From Candidatus Eiseniibacteriota bacterium (GTDB lineage Bacteria > Arandabacterota > Arandabacteria > Arandabacterales > Arandabacteraceae), in NCBI GenBank assembly GCA_030592245.1, contig JAUVJV010000117.1, positions 1 through 6,946 of the forward strand: a stretch of DNA of 6,946 nucleotides. The letters are read 5' to 3'. Below the pieces are notes generated by a model that saw only the letters and a program-made list of their open reading frames with translations, was not told the DNA's origin and did no database searches. How positions within the stretch are numbered: position 1 is the stretch's first letter; each line of letters starts with the position of its first letter. Both the position numbers and the translations under genes were made by a program. Positions 1-6,946 of this stretch are shown piece by piece.

Positions 1-1
1 C

Positions 2-268
2 CGGGAAGGCGTGGTGGCCACCAGGGTGGCCGCGCATGCGGCGGACATAGTTAAGAAAGTCCCCGGGGCCTACGAGTGGGACGTCGAGATGTCCAGGGCC
101 CGAAAGGCGCTGGACTGGAACAAAATGCTGGAACTGGCGCTGGATCCCCGCAGGGCAAGGGAAGTCAGGGACAGCTCGGCGCCGCAGGACGAGAACCTGT
201 GCACGATGTGCGGCGAGTTCTGCGCGCTGAAGAAAGTCAAGGGTGTCATGAGCGAGGAATCGTCATAG
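2..268 (+). CDS. thiC: Phosphomethylpyrimidine synthase ThiC, C-terminal fragment
   Basis: Only the last 88 codons are in the window; the frame is open at the left edge. ThiC is a cytoplasmic radical-SAM enzyme that rearranges 5-aminoimidazole ribotide into hydroxymethylpyrimidine phosphate for thiamine synthesis. The fragment shows the family's C-terminal signature: EGVVATRVAAHAADIVK, then a DW..ML.LALDP segment, then the C-terminal iron-sulfur motif C-T-M-C-G-E-F-C (cysteine codons at 200, 209 and 221). The spacing is CX2CX3C, one residue shorter than the CX2CX4C (CSMCGPKFC) of the E. coli-type enzyme. I believe the shorter form belongs to the compact ThiC class of anaerobes and archaea, but could not check. 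The benzimidazole synthase BzaF is a close paralogue and cannot be excluded from a C-terminus alone, although nothing nearby suggests cobamide synthesis. The stop is TAG at 266-268. hutU follows after 60 bp on the same strand. Confidence 0.92.
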   Translation, partial: REGVVATRVAAHAADIVKKVPGAYEWDVEMSRARKALDWNKMLELALDPRRAREVRDSSAPQDENLCTMCGEFCALKKVKGVMSEESS

Positions 269-328
269 GGACAGGCCCGGTGGCGAGAGAGCATACCATC
301 TGATTACCTCTAGACGGGGGCTTGAAAC
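269..328 (+). other. thiC-hutU intergenic gap
   Basis: This 60-bp spacer holds no hairpin followed by a T-run and no convincing -35/-10 pair. The only functional signal I see is a G-rich run (GGGGG, 316-320), 8 nt before the TTG start of hutU, which is a weak Shine-Dalgarno candidate. Read-through from thiC into hutU is therefore possible but not shown. Confidence 0.4.
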
Positions 329-2002
<1,674 letters not shown>

Positions 2003-2006
2003 GCTT

Positions 2007-3317
2007 TTGCCTCATTCTGAGGACCTGCTGATAAAGAATGCCCTCCAGGTTGTAACCTGCCAACCTGACCTCTTTGATTCGCAGGATGAAGACGCCAGAT
2101 CGCTCGGGCTCATAGATGACGGCAGCGTCCTGGTCTCGGGAGGCACCGTCAAGTGGGTTGGAAGGACCTCTGACCTGGGCGAGAAGGCATCCGGTATCTC
2201 CGGAGAGATCGATGCCTCTGGCAAGGTGGTGCTGCCCGGCCTGGTGGACGCCCACACCCATACAGTCTTCGCCGGAACCCGTGAGCGGGAGTATGAGATG
2301 AGGATCAAGGGTGCGGCCTATATGGAGATCGCCCGGGCGGGCGGAGGCATCAATGCCACGGTGGCAAGCGTCAGGGAAGCGGACATCGATGACCTGGTCA
2401 GCTCGGGCATTAAGAGGTTGGCCTCGATGCTGCGCCGCGGAACAACGACGGTGGAGATAAAGAGCGGCTACGGCCTGGAAACCGAAAGCGAGCTCAAGAT
2501 GCTGAGGGCCATTCTTGAGATCGGCCGGCACTCGGCGGCGGATGTGGTTCCCACCTTCCTGGGTGCGCATGAGATTCCACCCGAGTTCAAGGGTAGGCGG
2601 GACCGCTATGTCGATATAGTAACGGAAGAGATGATCCCGGCGGTGAGCCAGGAGGGACTGGCGGAATTCTGCGACGTGTTCTGTGAAAAGGGGGTCTTCA
2701 CCTCAGGCGAGGCCCGGCGCATCCTCATCAAAGGGAGGGAGCACGGGCTCAAGCCGATGATTCACGCCGACGAATTCGCGGACTCGGGCGCCGCAGGTGT
2801 TGCGGCAGACGTCGGAGCGGTGAGCGCGGCACACCTTGCTTTTGCCTCGGAGGATGGTATCGAGGCCATGAGAGAGGCCGGAACGGTAGCAATCGTGCTG
2901 CCGGGGGTCAGTGTCGGCGTCGGCAAGTGCACCTTCGCCGACGCGAGAAGAATGATCGAGATCGGCGTCGATGTGGCCATCGCGACCGACTTCAACCCAG
3001 GCAGCTCCATGGTGGATTCGCTTCTGATTGTCTCCAGCCTGGCCTCCTCCTTCATGAAGATGACCCCGGCCGAGGTCATACTGGGCATCACAAAGCACGC
3101 CGCCCGGGCCATAGACCGCAGCGACAGTATCGGCGGCATAGGACCCGGCATGCAAGCCGACCTGGTCTTTTTCGAAGCCCCGGACTTCCGCTACATTCCC
3201 TATCATCTCGGGGGAGACATCGTCGATGCGGTCATGAAGAAAGGGAAGATGGTGTTCTCTAAGGCTCAAGGTGCGGGTGCGAATGGCCGAATCAGTGGAA
3301 CAGAGACCGAATGTTAA
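2007..3317 (+). CDS. hutI: Imidazolonepropionase
   Basis: HutI hydrolyses 4-imidazolone-5-propanoate to N-formimino-L-glutamate, the third step of histidine degradation. It is a metal-dependent cytoplasmic amidohydrolase. With the TTG start at 2007 the product is 436 residues, slightly above the roughly 400-420 usual for the family. An N-terminal beta region precedes the metal motif GLVDAHTHTVFAGTR (His83, His85). Then come ARAGGGI, the substrate-site segment EIKSGYGL (150-157), GAHEIPPEF (His188), HADEFADSG (His253) and ATDFNPGSS (Asp328). These supply the HxH, His and Asp metal ligands and the substrate-contact residues expected of HutI. The protein ends with about 18 polar residues after the usual terminal ...KKGKMVF strand; this tail looks unstructured and unconserved. 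It lies 4 nt downstream of hutU, so the two genes almost certainly share a transcript. No formiminoglutamate-processing gene follows directly. Confidence 0.96.
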   Translation: MPHSEDLLIKNALQVVTCQPDLFDSQDEDARSLGLIDDGSVLVSGGTVKWVGRTSDLGEKASGISGEIDASGKVVLPGLVDAHTHTVFAGTREREYEMRIKGAAYMEIARAGGGINATVASVREADIDDLVSSGIKRLASMLRRGTTTVEIKSGYGLETESELKMLRAILEIGRHSAADVVPTFLGAHEIPPEFKGRRDRYVDIVTEEMIPAVSQEGLAEFCDVFCEKGVFTSGEARRILIKGREHGLKPMIHADEFADSGAAGVAADVGAVSAAHLAFASEDGIEAMREAGTVAIVLPGVSVGVGKCTFADARRMIEIGVDVAIATDFNPGSSMVDSLLIVSSLASSFMKMTPAEVILGITKHAARAIDRSDSIGGIGPGMQADLVFFEAPDFRYIPYHLGGDIVDAVMKKGKMVFSKAQGAGANGRISGTETEC

Positions 3318-3427
3318 ACAGGGGTGACGACCCGATCTTCTGGGTAATCATGCCCTGAAGACCTGGGGAGACCCCTTCCTCACTATGTGAATTCAACATA
3401 CTGAGGCAACTTCATCGGAGGTAGGAA
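3318..3427 (+). other. hutI-TPR intergenic region
   Basis: This 110-bp gap separates the hut pair from the TPR-PHP pair. It contains two weak 4-bp hairpins: GGGT-gacg-ACCC at 3322-3333 and GGGG-aga-CCCC at 3365-3375. Neither is followed by a T-run, so neither is a convincing intrinsic terminator. An imperfect palindrome lies at 3384-3400 and a strong ribosome site at 3417-3421. I do not see a clear -35/-10 promoter pair; CATACT at 3397-3402 is a possible -10 without a matching -35. Confidence 0.5.
3384..3400. repeat. Imperfect palindrome TATGT-N7-ACATA
   Basis: Five-base inverted arms TATGT and ACATA flank a 7-nt centre that itself contains the palindrome GAATTC. It is AT-rich in GC-rich surroundings and sits 28 bp upstream of the TPR start, where an operator or promoter element could lie. 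A single copy in one window cannot distinguish a regulator site from chance. Confidence 0.3.
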
Positions 3428-3430
3428 TTG
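3417..3430 (+). promoter_or_regulatory. Ribosome binding site and TTG start of the TPR gene
   Basis: GGAGG at 3417-3421 is a perfect anti-16S match, 6 nt before the TTG at 3428. No in-frame ATG offers comparable spacing, and the first TPR helix begins at residue 3, so the TTG is the natural start. Confidence 0.8.
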
Positions 3431-4543
3431 TCCGAGGCGTTGGAAATCCGTAGACGGGCGCACGATCATGTCCAGAAAGGTGAACTGGACCTGGCCCTTG
3501 AGGAGTATGGCAGACTCCTTAAGGGAGACGATGTCGATCCCAACGTGTATAACCTCATGGGAGACGTCCATTTCAAGAAGGGTGAAGAGGCCGAAGCGTT
3601 TCACCAGTATAATGAGGCGGTCAGAAGGTATGCGAAGGACAGCCTGTACAGCAACGCGATAGCAGTCTGCCGCAAGATGCTGAGGCTGGACGCGGCCCAT
3701 ATCGATGCCTACCGCCTGCTCGGCGATCTCTACCTGGAGCAGGGCTTCGGCGGTGAAGCCGTTGGCTACCTGCTTGAGTACGCAGGCAAACTGATAGAGA
3801 AGGGCGATCTCGACAGGGCGGCCGATTCACTGCGGAAGATCATAGAGTCGGCTCCGGGGCGGGTGAAGGTAAGGGAGCAGCTTGCCGAGGTTTACACGCA
3901 CCTGGGTCTCAAGGATGAGGCTCGCAGCGAGCTCTTCGCCGCAAGCGAGATCTATGAGGAGACGGGTGAGAAGGAGCTGGCCGAGAGACTCAAGGCCCGG
4001 GCCGAGGAGATGGGTGGAGGTCCGGCCGTGGCAGGAGCCGACGTGACGGTTGAGGGGCACGGAAGCAGCCGGGTGGAGATCGTTCACAAGCGCATCGGGC
4101 TGGCCCATCATGTACCGCTCAAGATCGAAGAGGTCTTGAGCAGTTTCAAGGAAGAGATCAAGAAGGCGATAGGCGAAGAAGATTATCAGTGTCACTATGA
4201 CCTGGGAATCTCTTATATTGATTTAGGCTTCTTCGATGAGGCCCTTGCTGAGTTCGGGGTGTCGCGCAAGAATTCCGACCTTGCCTTGAGAAGTATCGAG
4301 ATGGCCGGCAGGTGTTTCATGGAAAAGGGTGATGTCGAGATGGCCATCGAAGAACTCAATGCCGGACTGGATATGGAGGGGCACTCCGAGCAGGAGTACC
4401 TGGGATTGAGATACAGCCTTGCCCTGGCTCTTGAGACCATGGGGCAGAAGGCCAGAGCTGTTGAGCACTTCGAGGAGATTTGCCGGACGGACCCGGACTT
4501 CCGGGATGCAAGAACCCGGATGGAGCAACTGAGCAAAGGTTAA
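3428..4543 (+). CDS. Tetratricopeptide-repeat protein, function unknown
   Basis: This 371-residue protein is built almost entirely of TPR helix pairs and has no signal peptide or membrane segment, so it should be cytoplasmic. Recognisable repeats lie around residues 5-36, 38-71, 91-125, 145-180, 254-283, 286-317 and 321-356. They carry typical TPR positions such as NLMGDVHFKKGEEAEA, RLLGDLYLEQG, EQLAEVYTHLGLKDEA and YDLGISYIDLGFFDEALAEF. The N-terminal and C-terminal arrays are separated by a linker of about 50 residues. Its first part (about 196-215) is rich in Gly, Ala and Val and looks flexible. It is followed by a charged helix (SSFKEEIKKAIGEEDYQ) leading into the second array, a layout familiar from many multi-TPR bacterial proteins. 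TPRs mediate protein-protein contacts, so a scaffold or adaptor role is likely, but the partner is unknown. The stop overlaps the start of the following PHP gene by one base. Confidence 0.9.
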   Translation: MSEALEIRRRAHDHVQKGELDLALEEYGRLLKGDDVDPNVYNLMGDVHFKKGEEAEAFHQYNEAVRRYAKDSLYSNAIAVCRKMLRLDAAHIDAYRLLGDLYLEQGFGGEAVGYLLEYAGKLIEKGDLDRAADSLRKIIESAPGRVKVREQLAEVYTHLGLKDEARSELFAASEIYEETGEKELAERLKARAEEMGGGPAVAGADVTVEGHGSSRVEIVHKRIGLAHHVPLKIEEVLSSFKEEIKKAIGEEDYQCHYDLGISYIDLGFFDEALAEFGVSRKNSDLALRSIEMAGRCFMEKGDVEMAIEELNAGLDMEGHSEQEYLGLRYSLALALETMGQKARAVEHFEEICRTDPDFRDARTRMEQLSKG

Positions 4544-5373
4544 TGAACGATAAGAGCGGTCAGGTAGACCTTCACATACATACAACCTTCTCGGACGGCG
4601 ACATGACGCCCGAGCAAATGGTCGCCGATGCGCAAAAGGCCGGTCTCGCCGGCATCGCAATTACCGATCATGACGAAGTCGAGGGCGTCCGCGCCGCCCA
4701 GGCGGCGGCGGGGGACAGCGGCTTTCTGGTTGTACCGGGTGTTGAGCTCAGCACCTCGGATGGCAAGAACGATATTCATATTTTAGGTTATCTGATTGAT
4801 ATAAACAGTTCAGAATTAAGGAAATATCTCGATATTTTCCGCGACGCCAGGCTCAAGAGGGGTATCCACATGGTTGAGCGCCTGCGGGAGATGGGTGTGG
4901 ATGTCGAGGTTGATTCGGTACTTGAGATCGCTGGAGAGGGTGCGGTTGGGAGGCCTCATATCGCCGCGGCGCTTCTCCAGAATGGCTGTGTCGATTCTGC
5001 CGAAGAGGCCTTTCGCAAGTACATTGGCTTCAACTCACCGGCCTATGTTCCCAAGTACCAGCTCAAGCCGTCCGACGCTTTCAGGCTGATACGCGACGTC
5101 GGTGGGGTCGGGGCGATGGCCCATCCCGGCACCACACGGAAGGATGAGCTCATAACCGACTTCATCGCCTGCGGGATGCGGGCCTTAGAGGTATATCATC
5201 CCAAGCACAGCGAGAGCGAGGCGGCCCGCTACAGGAGGCTCGCCGAGAAGATGGGCCTCGTGGTCACCGGCGGGTCCGACAGTCACGGAAGACGGAACGC
5301 CAGGCTCCATGTTGGCGCCCGTACGGTTCCTGTCTCCGCCATAGAGCAGCTCGAAGAGGCCCGCTCTTACTAG
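4543..5373 (+). CDS. PHP-domain phosphoesterase, RNase AM/TrpH-like
   Basis: The 276-residue protein is a PHP-superfamily metal-dependent phosphoesterase, probably cytoplasmic. Expected metal ligands are all visible: VDLHIHTTFSDG (His11, His13, Asp18), ITDHDEVEG (Asp42, His43), PGVELS (Glu68), HILGY (His79), MAHPG (His194), YHPKH (His219) and GSDSHG (Asp246, His248). The middle insertion with GRPHIAAALL (from 136) and AFRKYIGFNSPAYVPK is characteristic of the YciV/TrpH group. Members include E. coli RNase AM, a 5'-3' exonuclease on short RNAs, and a Chromobacterium 3',5'-nucleotide bisphosphatase. It is not a DNA polymerase PHP module or a histidinol phosphatase. Exact substrate is inferred from family only. 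The ATG at 4543 shares its A with the TPR stop codon (TAATG), and AAAGG at 4535-4539 gives a close ribosome site. An in-frame TTG at 4480 would add 21 non-homologous residues and is rejected. Confidence 0.93.
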   Translation: MNDKSGQVDLHIHTTFSDGDMTPEQMVADAQKAGLAGIAITDHDEVEGVRAAQAAAGDSGFLVVPGVELSTSDGKNDIHILGYLIDINSSELRKYLDIFRDARLKRGIHMVERLREMGVDVEVDSVLEIAGEGAVGRPHIAAALLQNGCVDSAEEAFRKYIGFNSPAYVPKYQLKPSDAFRLIRDVGGVGAMAHPGTTRKDELITDFIACGMRALEVYHPKHSESEAARYRRLAEKMGLVVTGGSDSHGRRNARLHVGARTVPVSAIEQLEEARSY

Positions 5374-5395
5374 CCGTCCAACTTCGCTATTCCAC

Positions 5396-5425
5396 TTGAC
5401 AGAAAGCACCTTCATCCCTTAACAT
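5396..5425 (+). promoter_or_regulatory. Sigma70-like promoter candidate for the AckA-like gene
   Basis: A perfect -35 hexamer TTGACA (5396-5401) is followed after 18 nt by TAACAT (5420-5425), which matches the -10 consensus TATAAT at four of six positions, including the critical TA and final T. A start near 5432 would give a leader of about 38 nt. The site lies in the 96-bp gap after the PHP gene, so the AckA-like and downstream membrane genes can be transcribed independently of the TPR-PHP pair. The spacing is one base longer than optimal. Confidence 0.55.
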
Positions 5426-5457
5426 CGGTCAATGGTTTCTTCTCCTTCTTCCAACTC

Positions 5458-5472
5458 AGAGGTAGCCGGATG
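5458..5472 (+). promoter_or_regulatory. Ribosome binding site and ATG start of the AckA-like gene
   Basis: AGAGG at 5458-5462 sits 7 nt before the ATG at 5470. The start also aligns residue for residue with the N-terminus of known acetate kinases, so it is secure. A 17-nt all-pyrimidine run (5436-5452) lies just upstream; its CTTCT at 5445-5449 could form a weak 5-bp pairing (one wobble) with AGAGG. Confidence 0.65.
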
Positions 5473-6663
5473 AATATCCTGGTGTTCGATTGTGAAGCAT
5501 ATGGTATCGAGTATATTCTTTGGCGTGCGAGTGACGACACGGTGCTTGCGCGTGGCACGGTGACGGGAGTCGGGACCCGCTCTGCGATGCTTAAGCACCA
5601 GCTGGGGGCCCAGTCGCCGCACCAGCTGGTCGCCGAGAAGGCAACCTGCCGGCACGCAATCAGGTGGGTGATATCGATACTGACCGATCCCAAGGTCGGC
5701 GCCCTGGGTGATCAAAGCGAGATCGGTGCGGTCGGATACCGGGTCACTCACGGCGCAAGCAAGTACACCAAGCCTGTTCTCATCACGAGCGAGGTCATGG
5801 ATGACATAGCCGACTTCGCCGAGTTCGCCCCGACGCATAATCCTTACAATCTTGATGGCATCAGGGCGGCGCGTGCCCTTCTTCCAGGGATACCGCACGT
5901 GGCCGTGTTCGATACGTCTTATTACCACACGCTTGAACCCAAGGCCTATCTCTACGGGCTTCCGTACAAGTACTATTCTCAGCACGGCGTCCGGAAGTAT
6001 GGTTTCCACGGCCCTTCGCACAGATACGCCGCCGAGCGGGCCTGTTTCCTCTCGGGGATACCCTTCTCCGAGGCCCGGGTGGTGAGTATGCACTTGGGCA
6101 GAGGCTCCAGCGTGACCGCCACCAAGGCGGGCAAGTGCGTGGAGACCTCGATGGGGTTCTCACCGTTGGAAGGTCTTGTGATGGAGACCAGGTGTGGTGA
6201 TATCGACCCGGAAGTCGTGATTTACATCATGGCCAAGGAGGAGCTGACGCTGAGGACCCTGAGCGCTATGCTTCACCGGAGGTCCGGCGTTCTCGGGCTT
6301 TCCGGATTGGGAGATTTCGGCGAGGTGGTGAGCGAGGCGAAGCGCGGAAACGAGAGGGCCAGGAACGCCCTGGACCTCTTCGTACACAGCGTGCGCAAGT
6401 ATCTTGGCGCCTATATCCTCGAGCTGGGTGGAGCCGACATCATAGTTTTCACCGCCTTCATGGCTGAGGGTTATCCCATCGTGAGGCAGATGGTCTGCGA
6501 AGGCCTCGAGTTCCTGGGCATCGAGCTGGATAAGGAAGTCAATTCCTCGGTGGAATACGCGGAGGGAGAGATCAGCGCCAGGGACTCGAAGGTCAAGGTC
6601 TATACGATACCTCACAACGAAGAGCTCATAATAGCGCAGCGCGTCTACCAGCACCTGTCTTAG
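5470..6663 (+). CDS. Divergent acetate kinase family protein with altered active site
   Basis: The 397-residue protein is clearly homologous to acetate/propionate kinases (ASKHA fold, cytoplasmic) over its whole length. Numbering matches Methanosarcina thermophila AckA without gaps through about residue 275. Retained are Arg91 (GYRVTHG), His123 (PTHNP), Asp148 (FDT), Phe179-His180 (RKYGFHG), His208 (HLG), Arg241 (TRCGDIDP) and NEE at 383-385. Changed are Asn7 to Asp, the phosphate-loop GSSS to EAYG (9-12), Lys14 to Glu, Asn211 to Arg (HLGRG) and Gly239 to Glu. The adenine-site segment SSDFR becomes LGDFG, one residue shorter and without the Arg, and GVGEN becomes FMAEG (330-334). The structural core is intact and there is no stop or frameshift, so this is a selected gene, not a decaying one. 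ATP-dependent acetyl-phosphate chemistry is doubtful. A pseudoenzyme, or a kinase with another donor or substrate, is more likely. It has its own promoter candidate and precedes a putative transporter gene by 12 nt. Confidence 0.87.
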   Translation: MNILVFDCEAYGIEYILWRASDDTVLARGTVTGVGTRSAMLKHQLGAQSPHQLVAEKATCRHAIRWVISILTDPKVGALGDQSEIGAVGYRVTHGASKYTKPVLITSEVMDDIADFAEFAPTHNPYNLDGIRAARALLPGIPHVAVFDTSYYHTLEPKAYLYGLPYKYYSQHGVRKYGFHGPSHRYAAERACFLSGIPFSEARVVSMHLGRGSSVTATKAGKCVETSMGFSPLEGLVMETRCGDIDPEVVIYIMAKEELTLRTLSAMLHRRSGVLGLSGLGDFGEVVSEAKRGNERARNALDLFVHSVRKYLGAYILELGGADIIVFTAFMAEGYPIVRQMVCEGLEFLGIELDKEVNSSVEYAEGEISARDSKVKVYTIPHNEELIIAQRVYQHLS

Positions 6664-6675
6664 GACGGTGGTCCC

Positions 6676-6946
6676 ATGCTAACCCGATTCAGTACCGCCG
6701 CGGTTCTGATAGCGGCTGCGATCGCTCTCGGATATCTCTTTGCCGGCGTGCCGAACGTCGAGGGCATGTCGGCGGTCACCTTCCTTGCCGGATGGCTCCT
6801 GGGAGCCGGAGCGGGCGCGTTGGTGGGGGCGGTGTCGATCGCCCTGTTCTCGGTTCTTAACCCGTTAGGCCCTCCGCTTCCTCACGTTCTGGTGGCTCAG
6901 GTTGCGGGGATGTCGCTTATCGGAATGTCGGGTGACCTCTGGAGAC
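6676..6946 (+). CDS. Putative ECF-type transporter S component, N-terminal fragment
   Basis: The frame opens at ATG 6676 and remains open to the window edge, giving 90 residues. The translation is strongly hydrophobic, with membrane segments around residues 7-25, 33-60 and 69-84, so it is an integral membrane protein. The pattern VPNVEGMSAVTFLAGWLLG, then GALVGAVSIALFSVLNPLGPP, then HVLVAQVAGM resembles the vitamin-binding S subunits of energy-coupling-factor transporters. In these, short Gly/Ala-rich helices surround an NP.GPP turn. The substrate cannot be told, and the ATPase and T subunits are not in the window. GGTGG (6667-6671) or AGGA (6662-6665) could serve as a ribosome site. The 12-nt gap to the AckA-like gene suggests one operon. 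An unrelated small membrane protein remains possible. Confidence 0.7.
   Translation, partial: MLTRFSTAAVLIAAAIALGYLFAGVPNVEGMSAVTFLAGWLLGAGAGALVGAVSIALFSVLNPLGPPLPHVLVAQVAGMSLIGMSGDLWR

Noticed and set aside
3322..3375. Possible intrinsic terminator after hutI
   Set aside because: The two hairpins have only 4-bp stems and no following T-run, so they do not meet the usual pattern.
4480..4542. Upstream extension of the PHP gene to the TTG at 4480
   Set aside because: The PHP domain begins at VDLHIH, eight residues after the ATG at 4543. The extension overlaps the TPR coding end and has no homology.
5419..6093. 224-codon open frame on the minus strand
   Set aside because: It is antisense to the AckA-like gene, which has full-length homology, and its product is basic and low in recognisable structure.
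5470..6663. Simple call of a functional acetate kinase (ackA)
   Set aside because: Overall homology supports the family, but the phosphate loop, Asn211 and the adenosine-pocket motifs are all altered, so the standard activity should not be assumed.
5470..6663. Decaying pseudogene or frameshifted acetate kinase
   Set aside because: The reading frame is uninterrupted, of family length, and conserved residues run to the C-terminus with near gap-free alignment, which argues for a maintained gene.

Overview
This is a GC-rich bacterial window in which every gene I can support reads on the + strand. Seven coding regions are present: the 3' end of thiC, then hutU, hutI, a TPR protein, a PHP-domain phosphoesterase, a divergent acetate-kinase-family protein, and the 5' end of a small membrane protein that looks like an ECF transporter S component. 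Gaps between genes are short (the longest is 110 bp). I see no RNA genes, insertion sequences, CRISPR arrays or phage genes. The host cannot be fixed from this window. Frequent TTG starts, strong GGAGG-type ribosome sites, an apparently short-class ThiC and an ECF-type S component would suit a deep-branching Gram-positive-type lineage (for example an uncultured actinobacterial or Chloroflexi-like anaerobe), but that is inference.

Region 1 (1-3317) is metabolic. The tail of ThiC (thiamine pyrimidine synthesis, radical SAM) is followed after 60 bp by hutU and hutI, the second and third steps of histidine breakdown (urocanate to imidazolonepropionate to formiminoglutamate). The histidine ammonia-lyase gene hutH and any formiminoglutamate-processing gene are not next to them. 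HutU and HutI keep all catalytic and metal-binding residues I could check. The correct hutI start is a TTG at 2007, whose ribosome site lies inside the last codons of hutU.

Region 2 (3318-5373) is a two-gene unit. A cytoplasmic TPR scaffold-like protein is followed by a PHP-family phosphoesterase of the RNase AM/TrpH type. The stop of the first and start of the second share one base (TAATG), so they are probably translationally coupled. The 110-bp gap before them holds an imperfect palindrome but no convincing terminator.

Region 3 (5374-6946) begins with a good sigma70-like promoter candidate (TTGACA, 18 nt, TAACAT). It drives a 397-residue acetate kinase homologue followed 12 nt later by the putative ECF S component, which runs off the window. 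The kinase homologue is the most interesting object here. It aligns to Methanosarcina thermophila acetate kinase almost without gaps and keeps Arg91, His123, Asp148, His180, Arg241 and the C-terminal NEE. However, the N-terminal N-x-G-S-S-S-x-K motif has become D-C-E-A-Y-G-I-E, Asn211 is Arg, and the adenosine-pocket motifs are altered. It is therefore probably not an ordinary ATP-dependent acetate kinase. It may be a pseudoenzyme, or an enzyme with a changed phosphoryl donor or substrate.
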